22,500 bases of DNA from NCBI GenBank assembly GCA_009746045.1, contig RPFO01000938.1:765262-787761 (forward strand), in the 5' to 3' direction. The stretch is from Mesostigma viride. Taxonomy: Eukaryota > Streptophyta > Mesostigmatophyceae > Mesostigmatales > Mesostigmataceae. Shown one piece after another: positions 8,841 to 16,481 of this stretch. Position 1 is the first letter of the stretch, and each line of letters opens with the position of its first letter. A program made the translations under genes and the position numbers. Under the pieces are notes generated by a model that did not search any database, had not been told where the DNA came from, and saw nothing but the letters and a program-made list of their open reading frames with translations.

Positions 8841-9043
8841 TCCTCAGTGGGATGGCCGGGAACTGGTCAACATGGGATGGAATCGGGATGGCCGGTGTAA
8901 GCTATCTAGGTGACTCCTACTAGTTACAGGGTTGTGGGCACCGCGGCCCGAATCGCTATGAATGCCATACGCTGTCACACGCGGAGCCCCCACAGACTTG
9001 GGGGTGGTCTCCTTCATCACTACTTGCCATCTATCCTTGCGTA

Positions 9044-10180
9044 AATTAAAAATTAAATTATAACATGCCTCCGTTGGGGGGTCATGTAGCACATATTCCT
9101 TGATGGGTGGTGGAAATTAAGGAGAGAGCCGCGTAATCTCAAAGAGACAACGCGTACTGTAATCTAACTATCCTAACGCTAAGCTACCTAGTCTAGAAAA
9201 ATCCTAACTGCCCTACTCGTCAAAACGCCTCCTCCGCTTAATTGGGGGGAGGTGGCTTGCCCATGCACAGGGTCGGGCGGGTGGGCCTAGCTTGACAATC
9301 TTCTGCCACAGCGTCTTGTTCTGCATGGCAGTCCAAAGAAGGGAGAGAGAGTGGATGCGGTATTCAAACTGGGCTGGGACCAGTAGGTCATCCAGCAACA
9401 CCTGTACGTAGTTCGTGACATGTTTCCCTACCCTTTTGGGAATGTCCTTGGGGCCACTGAGGCCAGGTCAGAATGTGCCGCCCTGGCTGGCCAAGCCGCT
9501 GGGCTGGGGGCCTGCCAGACCAAGGGCGGTGCATGTCGACCTGGCTAGTGCGAGCAAGGTGTCCTACAAATGCTATCCTACGCTGTCTAATCTCGTCCGA
9601 AATACGAGGCATGCCCTGCATGATACAAAGACTCTGATGACGGGCACTTGGAAAACCCTACGTTCAAGACCTGTCGGAGCATCCTGTCTGTAAACTGTGC
9701 CGTCTAGCCTAGCTGCCCGTGTGGGTGTGAGTGTCCACGCCTCGGCGCCATGCATACGTGAGCACCGTGAGGACGATCGAGTCGAGGACCTTGAAGAGCA
9801 TGCGCTTGCGGTGGTCGCCCAGGCCCTTGGAGCGCCATGCAGTAGGTGTTGAGCGAACGAAGCCTAGCCCAGGCCAGGCCGATGCGGGTGTCCACATCGT
9901 CGGCGGTGTCAGGGAGCCAGCTCCCTAACAGCTTGAAGCGATCGCGGAACGGGACCGTCGTCCCATCGAGCAGGCGCGGCAGCGGCGGTGTACTGGAGGC
10001 CCCAATCACCATCACCTCAGTTTTGACACTAATCTCCAACCCCACCGCCCTCGCCTCTAGGCCGCCCAGACAGTCCAGCCAGGTCTGAATACTGCATCTG
10101 CCTCCATATATTACAGACAAACCAGGAGGCTGCCCGGGTGCCGTGAGCCCGTCACGTCTAGTGTAGCACAGGTCCATGCC
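9044..10180 (-). pseudogene. LINE 3'-end fragment, family A (copy 3)
   Basis: The longest family A copy. Read on -: 'QTWLDCL' (about 10060-10080), 'LEARAVGLEISVKTE' (about 10020-10060), 'LLDGTTVPFRDRFKLLGSWL' (about 9920-9980), 'DVDTRIGLAWARLRSLNTY' (about 9845-9900), the 'AEAWTLT' motif (about 9725-9750), 'RRIAFVGHLARTSQVD' (about 9535-9590), 'QPGRHILTW' (about 9460-9490) and 'QFEYRIHSLSLLWTAMQNKT' (about 9325-9385). The YADD box is deleted. Frames change repeatedly, several times at extra tetramers (9532, 9751, 9837). The 3' tail and hairpin are at about 9044-9100. Partner of 4331/6012 and 15078. Confidence 0.8.
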
Positions 10181-10199
10181 GAGTCTATCACGATAAGTA

Positions 10200-10500
10200 C
10201 ACGGGTGGCGGCCCTGCCGCGTGCGGCCTGGGGCACGCCAGGTGAAGACATGTCGCCCAGGCTGGGAGGGCTTGGTGCCGGCTAGTCTAGCTATCTGATG
10301 TGTCGATCTACCTGATCTGTGCGGGCCAGGTGCCCGGCTATAGGCCCAGGCGCCTGTGCCTAATAATGAATGTGGGAAACATAGGGCAAATCAGCGTACA
10401 AATCCTCATTACTAATGTGCAAACCAAAGGGGATGTTAAGGGCCTTGCGCAGCATCTTGGTGACGTTGCCGTCGAGTCGTTGCTCCAGCTCCTGCGTCAG
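10200..10500 (-). pseudogene. LINE ORF2 C-terminal relic, different subfamily
   Basis: Read on -: 'LTQELEQRLDG' (about 10465-10500), 'MLRKALN' (about 10440), 'ISNEDLYADLPYVS' (about 10365-10405) and 'GHLARTDQVD' (about 10300-10330). This parallels 'RKLDGAVTSMLRSIFR...', 'NEDLYQGMPYIT' and 'GHLARTNQVD' of the intact ORF2, but differs enough to be another subfamily. Stops interrupt it near 10350 and 10280. Confidence 0.6.
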
Positions 10501-10580
10501 TGTTATAATTTAATTTAATTTAAAAAGCAACAGAGTCATGTTATAATTTAATTTACTTTAATTTTTCATTTGATTTAATT
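10500..10580 (+). mobile_element. Two family A-type 3' tails in tandem
   Basis: 'TGTTATAATTTAATTTAATT' starts at 10500 and 'TGTTATAATTTAATTTACTT' at 10539. These equal the terminal bases and AATTT tail of family A in the + orientation, with almost no body attached. They may be extremely truncated copies. Confidence 0.5.
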
Positions 10581-10898
10581 TGCCCATGCAGAGAGTTACT
10601 CTCTGCTGAGATCGGCCATGGCAGCCCAAGCTATATTGCTTAGCGGCCACAAAGTTGTTTCCTTGACAATAATCTTCCATGCACCCCATGTACGTCCGCA
10701 CCTTCAAGCTGCTAGAATATGTACATGGAGCTAGTGCAGGTGCACACCTAGCTAGTGTACCCAGAGTAGGTGGCTGTGTACACCCCCCACCAGCATGCAG
10801 AAGAGCCCTACGGTTTTTGATACATACTAGCTGGGCTACAATCTGCAGATTGTAGCCCAGCTAGTATGTATCAAAAACCGTAGGGCTCTTCTCAGGGC
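10581..10898 (+). mobile_element. SINE-like element, family B (copy 3)
   Basis: The head hairpin GCAGAGAGT-T-ACTCTCTGC (10587-10605) and the middle blocks ('ATCTTCCATGCACCCCATGT', 'GTGCAGGTGCAC') match 6706-6948. The 3' part, however, is converted into a 94-bp palindrome (10799-10892). It stops at 'CTCAGGG' without its hairpin or tail and joins directly to family C. Confidence 0.6.
10799..10892. repeat. 94-bp perfect palindrome
   Basis: The arms are 47 bp each with no spacer and no mismatch, centred on CTGCAG between 10845 and 10846. The right arm is homologous to the 3' block of family B (compare 6909-6944), so the left arm is its inverted duplicate. Confidence 0.95.
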
Positions 10899-11135
10899 CA
10901 ATAAGCACGTGACTGCGTCACGTACGTGGGTGCCAATACAGAGTAAAGGAACCTTCAACCCTATATATACACAGCGAGAAGGAGGGAGGGCGCCTTAGCT
11001 TCTCTCACTGCCGCAGGTGCATGGGCAGGCCACAGAGCGCTCTCTCCACGGCATGGTGCATCATGCCGAGGCGCAACACTGTGGGTGCAATACAACCAGT
11101 GCAATACCATAGGTAGGCTGACGCATAGTATAGCT
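10899..11135 (-). mobile_element. SINE-like element, family C (copy 2), 3' part
   Basis: It aligns with 5701-5930 almost base for base: palindromic terminus (10906-10928, with an extra ACGT), 'AGAGTAAAGGAACCTTCAAC', 'GAGAAGGAGGGAGGGCGCC' and 'AACACTGTGGGTGCAATAC'. It is interrupted at 11135 by the LINE and continues at 14168-14195. The (TTAA)n tail is missing or reduced to 'AATAA'. Confidence 0.8.
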
Positions 11136-11145
11136 ATCGTGGGAT

Positions 11146-13833
11146 ATGACGCATAGTATAGCTATAGTTATCGTGGGATATGCACCACATGCGGGTCGAG
11201 CTCAGGCGGAACGTGAGGCCTTCTTCGACGCCCTCAAGGAGGAGGAGGCCAGCATCCCAGCTCGGCACTTCCTGGTTATGCTGCTCGACGCCAACGCCAC
11301 GCTGCCAGTTGGCACTGGGGGCGCTCAGTATTCCCCAACCAACACGACAGCCAACGGTAACACGCCTTTATTTGCGAATCTGCTGGCAGAATCTGCGCTG
11401 GTTGCATGCAATGCTTCTTTCGCACGCCCCGCTGAGCAGCTGGCCACCTTTTTTGGGCCGTCGGATCGGGTGGTGTGCCTTGATTATGTCTGCGTACGTC
11501 GGGCTCAGCGCCCCTCAGTTGTCGATGCTCGCGTCCTGCAAGATTCTGTCAGCACGGTGGAATCTGATCATCGTCTCGTGCTCGCTCGCATCAGATTGCG
11601 GTTTCCTGGGGTGAAACCGTCGCGACAGCTGGCACCTCAGCCAGATCTGAAAGTGCTCCGGATTGTGCTGAAGGATGCCGACAAGATGTCAGCAGAAGAG
11701 CAGGCCGCTATGTCGCACAGGGATGATTTCCTGGCCGTATTCGACGCCGGGGGCAGCCGACAGCAGTTACACGCCATTCCGCCGCCGGGGGATATTTCAG
11801 TGATCCTCCGTGGTGTCGCCGCCAAGTATCGCCTGGCTGCCCGCACCCTCCCCACCTTGCCTCCGCGTCGGCAGCTTGCTGTCCACCGTCACGCACCGAC
11901 AGTGGTCGCCGCCAGGCAGATGCTCCGCCGCAACAGAGATCCGCTCGCCAAACCTGGGCTGCAAGCAGCTCTGAGGGCCGCCTACGAGCAGGCTGAGAAG
12001 GCAGATGCTCAGCAGATGGTCAAGGACCTGCGCAGCTGCCAGCAGAAGCACGACGGCAAGGGGGCCTGGTTCTGGTACAAGCGCCTCGGGCACCCGGACG
12101 GCCTCGGCCGGCCCCACCGCCACGACGTCCCCGGCGCCCCAGCCAAGCGGCTTCGTACCTGGGCCACGGCCACGGCCGAGGTCGTGGGGACAGCTGCGCC
12201 GCCCCCACCCCTGCTCCCAGCCGCCGCCGCCCGCCCGGCCGCCCTGGCCGGCCCCGCAGGGCCCCCGGCCCCGCCTAGGTCAGCGGCGGACTACCTAGTC
12301 CCCCCGCTGGTCGGCCCACTTGGCGACCCGTCTGACATGCCTCCTTTCACCTCTCGCGAGGTCACGGAGGCGGTCCAGCGCCTGCGTTATGACGCAGCCA
12401 CCGGCTCTGACGAGATTCCGGCCGCAGTTGTAAAACTTGCAGCCGAATTCGAGGACACAGGTGTTATGCTGCTCTTCCGGGACATCTGCAACCGCCTTCT
12501 GCTGTCGTCGCAACCACCTCCAGCGGCCTGGCAACACAGTTTTCGCACGATGCTGTACAAGAACAAGGGGTCGCCTGCCGACCCCGGCAACTACAGAGGG
12601 GTGTGCATTCAAAGTGCCCCCCTCAAGCTTCTTATGCGGCTCATCCTGAACCGCCTGCGCACGGCCCTGGACGGTCACCTCAGCGAGACTCAGCACGGCT
12701 TCCGTTCAGGTCGCAACACAGTACAGGCGCTCTTCGCTACTCGCCGACTGGTGGAGGAACTGCAACGCCTTCAGCCTGGTGAGTCCCCTTTGCACCTTGT
12801 GCTGGTGGACTTCATCAAAGCCTTCGATTCGGTTTTCTGGCCTGCGCTTTGGGACATCCTCGAGTTGTTCCGGATCCCCCGCCCCCTGATTGCTGTCATC
12901 CGCAACCTGTATGAAGGGTCCACCACTTCGGTGCGCACTTCTTACGGGACCACGCCCCCATGCCCTTTACAGAAGGGTGTGTGGCAGGGCTGCGTGCTGT
13001 CGCCCTACCTGTTCATTATTGTTGTCGAATACGTAATGATTCAGGCGCGCAAGCGATTTGCCCGCATCGTGGGCAGGGAACCAGGAGTGCAGGTTGCTAA
13101 CAAATTCTGGCATGGCGGTGCGGACACGGAGATTCGGCTAGCAGACATCATTTACGCAGACGACACCACCCTCTTCGAGGACACTGAGCACGTGCAGACA
13201 TGGCTTGACTGCCTGGCTCTCGAGGCCCGTGCAGTGGGGCTTGAGGTCAGCAAGAAGACAGAGGCCCTGGCGGTTGGGCTCACCAACCCAGCGCCGCCCC
13301 TCTATCTCCTAGACGGCTCTCGAGTCCTGTATCGGGACCGCGTTAAGCTGCTGGGCAGCCTGCTCTCCCAGCTGCGAGGGGATGTGGACCATCGCATCTC
13401 CCTCGCCTGGCACGCTTTACGCCAGTACCGGGCCCTGTGGCGCAAGCCCCTGGGCAAGATCGAGAAACAGGACCTGTTCAAGGTCCTCGTCCTTCCTGTT
13501 CTCACGTATGGCGCCGAGACGTGGACCCTCACCGCCGACCTGGCCCGCAAGCTGGACGGCGCGGTCACCAGCATGCTGCGTTCCATTTTCAGAGTAGGAT
13601 ATGCTGCTCATGTCCGCAATGAGGACCTGTACCAGGGCATGCCCTATATCACCAGCACCATTAAGCAACGCCGCCTGCAGCTAGTAGGGCACCTAGCTCG
13701 CACCAACCAGGTAGACACCTCACGTGGCCCCCCCGCAGGACTGCGACCAGCCCAGCCTGGCCGGCACCTCCTGACGTGGGCTGGGCCCAGTGATGTTAGA
13801 CGCCGCAAGGCCCGCACCTTCAAGAACAGCTAG
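11146..13833 (+). CDS. LINE ORF2: AP endonuclease (partial) and reverse transcriptase
   Basis: 895 codons. Residues 10-155 are the C-terminal half of an exonuclease/endonuclease/phosphatase domain: 'LLDAN' (46-50), 'LDY' (112-114) and 'SDH' (140-142). The N-terminal catalytic Asn/Glu part is absent. The reverse transcriptase spans about 440-740: 'DPGNYRGVCIQSAPLKLL', motif A 'VDFIKAFDS' (Asp555), 'GVWQGCVLSP' and the catalytic 'YADD' (670-673). The C-terminal region contains 'YGAETWTLT' (about 788) and 'RRLQLVGHLAR' (about 842), common in non-LTR elements. In such elements the protein nicks target DNA and copies its RNA there. The first seven codons derive from the insertion junction and target, so the ATG is accidental. 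The natural end is lost to a frameshift near 13800. No RNase H or zinc knuckle is seen, and the clade is undecided. Confidence 0.85.
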   Translation: MTHSIAIVIVGYAPHAGRAQAEREAFFDALKEEEASIPARHFLVMLLDANATLPVGTGGAQYSPTNTTANGNTPLFANLLAESALVACNASFARPAEQLATFFGPSDRVVCLDYVCVRRAQRPSVVDARVLQDSVSTVESDHRLVLARIRLRFPGVKPSRQLAPQPDLKVLRIVLKDADKMSAEEQAAMSHRDDFLAVFDAGGSRQQLHAIPPPGDISVILRGVAAKYRLAARTLPTLPPRRQLAVHRHAPTVVAARQMLRRNRDPLAKPGLQAALRAAYEQAEKADAQQMVKDLRSCQQKHDGKGAWFWYKRLGHPDGLGRPHRHDVPGAPAKRLRTWATATAEVVGTAAPPPPLLPAAAARPAALAGPAGPPAPPRSAADYLVPPLVGPLGDPSDMPPFTSREVTEAVQRLRYDAATGSDEIPAAVVKLAAEFEDTGVMLLFRDICNRLLLSSQPPPAAWQHSFRTMLYKNKGSPADPGNYRGVCIQSAPLKLLMRLILNRLRTALDGHLSETQHGFRSGRNTVQALFATRRLVEELQRLQPGESPLHLVLVDFIKAFDSVFWPALWDILELFRIPRPLIAVIRNLYEGSTTSVRTSYGTTPPCPLQKGVWQGCVLSPYLFIIVVEYVMIQARKRFARIVGREPGVQVANKFWHGGADTEIRLADIIYADDTTLFEDTEHVQTWLDCLALEARAVGLEVSKKTEALAVGLTNPAPPLYLLDGSRVLYRDRVKLLGSLLSQLRGDVDHRISLAWHALRQYRALWRKPLGKIEKQDLFKVLVLPVLTYGAETWTLTADLARKLDGAVTSMLRSIFRVGYAAHVRNEDLYQGMPYITSTIKQRRLQLVGHLARTNQVDTSRGPPAGLRPAQPGRHLLTWAGPSDVRRRKARTFKNS

Positions 13834-13979
13834 TAGAGGACATGGGGGGCCTCGGCCTCTCCGTGATTTGGAAGAAGATGATGGACAAGGCCAAGTGGGC
13901 CCAGGTCATAGAGGACAATGAGCCCCCCCCAGTGGGGAAGCGCCCGCGTGTGCAATCCCGCGGGAGGCACGCCAGATAG
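13803..13979 (+). pseudogene. Frameshifted C-terminus of ORF2
   Basis: The frame starting at 13803 stays open to TAG at 13977-13979 and reads 'LQEQLVEDMGGLGLSVIWKK' and then 'KAKWAQVIED'. This corresponds to the family A C-terminus ('QMLLDDL...LLWTAMQNK..WQKIV'). The 895-codon frame instead stops at 13831, so one small indel between about 13785 and 13805 has cut off the last 55 or so residues. Confidence 0.7.
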
Positions 13980-14106
13980 CTCCCACTCGGGCAGCGTAGA
14001 TAGACGTTGTAGTTAGAATGCTGTTAGATAGATGTAGTATGTAGCCAATGTAGATAGACTAGACCGGTAGGAATGTTGCACCCATCCAACCATCCATCGG
14101 GGTTAA

Positions 14107-14132
14107 TGCTCCGTGACTCCCCAACGGGAGCA
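14107..14132 (+). other. LINE 3'-terminal hairpin
   Basis: TGCTCCGT pairs with ACGGGAGCA (one bulged G) around a 9-nt loop, just before the AATT tail. The same hairpin is at 18181-18207. Related CTCC/GGAG hairpins precede the tails of families A and B. It is probably the structure the reverse transcriptase recognises (inference). Confidence 0.6.
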
Positions 14133-14167
14133 CGAGTCTAATTAATTAATTAATTAATAGTATAGCT

Positions 14168-14195
14168 TATGCTACAAATGTGAGGTGGGCTCAAG
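14168..14195 (-). mobile_element. SINE-like element, family C (copy 2), 5' end
   Basis: Matches 5916-5943 base for base ('TACAAATGTGAGGTGGGCTC'). It is the part of copy 2 displaced by the LINE. No clear duplication flanks copy 2 as a whole. 14196-14350 contains no recognisable gene and may be the spacer downstream of the ORF1 relic. Confidence 0.75.
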
Positions 14196-14350
14196 ATGTC
14201 GGCTAATTAAAAGGCGCAAGCTGATGGCCACAAGGTGCCAGAGCTAATTGAAGGTACTATAAGGTTGTGCGCTAATATCGTTTCAAGTGCTGTAATGCCT
14301 AAGCTATCCCATCATCGATTGCCCCCATCTAGACAACTAGCTGGAGTGCT

Positions 14351-14960
14351 CTATCCTGGGGAAGCCCGGGGGGGCTTCCACAGTTTCTTGTTGACATAGA
14401 GGTCCCCGCCCCGCCAGTACACTTGGGGCTTCTCGGGGTTGGTCTTGTGGCGGATGTAGTCGGGCCACTGATCGCGGCGTTGCTGCTGCTGGCCTGGCGT
14501 CAGGTCGTCGTCAAGCGACCAGGAGGTGTCCACCAGCTTCTTGCGGCGAGAGACGAACCGAACTCGGGCTGTGATGTCGCTGAAGATGAGGACCACTGGA
14601 GGGGGCCCAGCCTTGGCCCGTGGATGGGGCAGGCGGTAGGCGCCCTGCAGTGCCGAACCTCAGTGGCAGCTGCATGCACGCCAAGAGCTGTTTCTTCAGC
14701 TCGTCGAGAAGAGACTCTGGGGTCTCCTCCAGCGGCATGTCGAAGCGCCTGAGGATGACCCGGCAGCGGCGACGGTCGCGGTCAGCGGCCTCGCGGCGCG
14801 TGTCTTCCAGCTCCTGGAGCTTGGTGGTGATGGCGGTCGTGGTAGAGGATGCCTGGCTCTTGAGCAGGTCCGCCAAGGAGGCGCGAGTCGAGGGGTCATC
14901 GCTAGCCCTACCAGCAGGTTGGGCGGCGATGGTGGCCGTTCGCTCGGCGATCTCGGGGCC
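14351..14960 (-). pseudogene. LINE ORF1 relic (copy 2), RRM and C-terminal domain
   Basis: Two minus-strand frames join into the second half of an ORF1 protein. The upstream frame (to about 14640) has a coiled-coil-like 'ITTKLQELEDTRREAADRDR' segment and 'CRVILRRFDMPLEETPESLL'. The downstream frame has 'PPPVVLIFSDITARVRFVSR', the RRM core. It ends 'LDDDLTPGQQQQRRDQWPDY' and 'PQVYWRGGDLYV', the C-terminal domain pattern of L1 ORF1 proteins. A frameshift near 14620-14660 separates them. The N-terminus is missing, and the 5' end abuts a solo 3' terminus at 14961. Sequence differs from the ORF1 at 15957-17416, so it is another subfamily. Confidence 0.75.
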
Positions 14961-15021
14961 ATGTGTTACGTATACTCCCAACGGAGTTACTTTCTTAATT
15001 ATTAATTCATTAATTAATTAA
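14961..15021 (+). mobile_element. Solo B-type 3' terminus with AATT tail
   Basis: 'ATGTGTTACGTATACTCCC', an ACTCC/GGAGT hairpin (14974-14987) and a degenerate TTAATTAA tail (14995-15021). Only the last 60 bases of the family are present. From 15022 to 15077 nothing is recognised. Confidence 0.65.
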
Positions 15022-15077
15022 CTGCTGTAGCCCTTCATGCAACTATATCGTATACACGCATGCATTGATATCGGCTT

Positions 15078-15495
15078 TAAATTAAATTAAATTAAATTAT
15101 AACATGCCTCCGTGGGGAGGTCATGTAGCACATATTCCATGATGGATGGATGGGGTGGGGGAAGCCGCGTAATCGAGCTATCCTAACGCTAAGCTATCTA
15201 GTCTAGAAAATCCTCACTACACTACTCATCAAAACGCCTCCTCCGCTTGGGGGGAGGGGGCTCGCCCACAGGGTCGGGCGTGTGCGCCTTGACAATCTTC
15301 TTCCACCTCGTCTTGTCCTGCATGGCAGTCCAAAGACGGGAGAGCTCTAGAGTGGATGCGGTACTCAAACTGGGCTGGGACCACTAGGTCGTCCAGCAAC
15401 ATCTGGGCGTAGTTCGTGACAGGTTTCCCTACCCTTTTGGGAATGCCCTCGGGGCCAGGCCAGGTCAGAATGTGTCGCCCTGGCTGGCCAATAAT
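15078..15495 (-). pseudogene. LINE 3'-end fragment, family A (copy 4)
   Basis: AATTT-type tail (15078-15098), terminal hairpin, 3' UTR and the end of ORF2. Read on - it gives 'GQPGRHILTWPGPEGIP' (about 15430-15490), 'GKPVTNYAQMLLDDLVVPAQ' and 'FEYRIHS' (about 15360-15430). After 'RIHS' a 4-bp insertion (CTCT on +, about 15344-15347) shifts the frame. It is the least decayed 3' UTR of the family and serves as reference for the other copies. It is 5'-truncated near 15495. Confidence 0.8.
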
Positions 15496-15535
15496 AGCCA
15501 ATAATAGCCTAAAAGATATCGGCATGTGCATTATT

Positions 15536-15815
15536 ATTATTATTAATCAACATCACTCCGTTGGGAGTAAATGTAGCACATATCCCTGAGAAGGGGAATA
15601 TGGCTTTTAATACATTCTAGGCTACTTCATGCAAGGGTGGGAATGTAAGCTAGTACCCTAATTGATCTAGGTGCACCAGGGGCACCTGCCCCCTCATGAT
15701 CTTCACACTATGCCCAGCTATAAGGGGGAGTATGTCATGTGGGGGGAAGATCAGCATGGCTATACAAGAGCTAGCCGGGCATGGCTTCTCAGCAGGGAGG
15801 GACTCCCTGCGTGGG
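15536..15815 (-). mobile_element. SINE-like element, family B (copy 4)
   Basis: Read on -: head hairpin CAGGGAG/CTCCCTG type (15790-15810), 'CTGAGAAGCCATG', 'GGGCAGGTGCCCC', then 'AATGTATTAAAAGCCATATT', 'CCCCTTCTCAGGGATATG', an ACTCC/GGAGT hairpin and an AAT-type tail (15530-15545). It lies directly downstream of the ORF1 element on the same strand, so it could also be that element's 3' UTR. Confidence 0.65.
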
Positions 15816-15956
15816 CACTGCATAAGTAAATAAAGCTAGGCATCCTCTGGAGGGTGGCTCATCATAGGCACACATGTACATGACTAAAAAGGCTATAGGC
15901 CTCAGCTGGTATAGTGCCTGTAGTATAGGCGGGCCATGTACAAGGCCACGGTCTAA

Positions 15957-16481
15957 CTATTCTACACTACTGCTGCTGTATTCCCCTAGGCTGGGGCTTC
16001 TGGAGTCGCTGGGGCCGCGGTGGTCGAGGGGGTCGCGTGCCAGGGCTTGTGGCCGACGTCGGATGGCTGCCCCCTTCCAGTACACCGGCTGGCCCGCCTT
16101 GGTCTGCCGGAGCTGGAGGTAGGTCGGCCATAGCTCCCGTCGCCGTTGTTGCTGCGCCAGGGTCAAGTCGTCGTCCACGGTGAAGGTGGTGTTCTCGAGC
16201 CGCTTGTGGCGTCTGAGAAACGAAATCTTGTCCGCTGGGCTGTCAAAGATGAGAAGAAGCGGAGGCGCCCCTGCCTTATTACCCCGCGCGCGGGGGAGGC
16301 GGTGGGCGGTCAGCTTAATCTCACCAAGGAGGCCCATGCGTGCAAGGATTTTGCTCTCAAACGCACGTGCAAGCTTCTCGGAATTCTGACCTTCCACCAT
16401 GTCGAAGTTCTTGAGTATGGCGTTGAGGCTGCGCTTGGCGAGCTCGGCCTCCTCGCGGAGGTCAAGCGTCTGCCGCTGCAT
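15957..16481 (-). pseudogene. LINE ORF1, C-terminal part (second frame)
   Basis: This 174-codon frame continues the ORF1 that starts at 17416. It has a coiled-coil-like start ('DLREEAELAKRSLNAILKNF'), then 'VEGQNSEKLARAFE'. The RRM core follows ('PPLLLIFDSPADKISFLRRH', about residues 73-92) and then 'DDDLTLAQQQRRRELWP' and 'GQPVYWKGAAI', which match the L1 ORF1 C-terminal domain. Its protein binds RNA in the retrotransposon particle. The upstream frame overlaps it out of phase, so a frameshift lies near 16485-16520. It ends at a TAG followed by about 120 bp of spacer and then a B 3' end. No ORF2 follows. Confidence 0.75.

Larger units (their letters stand above)
11136..14156 (+). mobile_element. 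5'-truncated LINE, youngest copy
   Basis: It is inserted in a family C element and flanked by 11-bp copies of ATAGTATAGCT (11125-11135 and 14157-14167). It contains ORF2 from the middle of the endonuclease, a 160-bp 3' UTR (13980-14138), a terminal hairpin (14107-14132) and an (AATT)n tail (14139-14156). ORF1 and the endonuclease N-terminus are missing, the usual outcome of incomplete reverse transcription. At the 5' junction the target bases and the first 13 LINE bases are repeated in tandem (11121-11148 against 11149-11182). Confidence 0.85.

Noticed and set aside
11997-12298. A 97-codon plus-strand frame within ORF2
   Set aside because: It is a shadow of the GC-rich proline/alanine linker of ORF2 in another frame.
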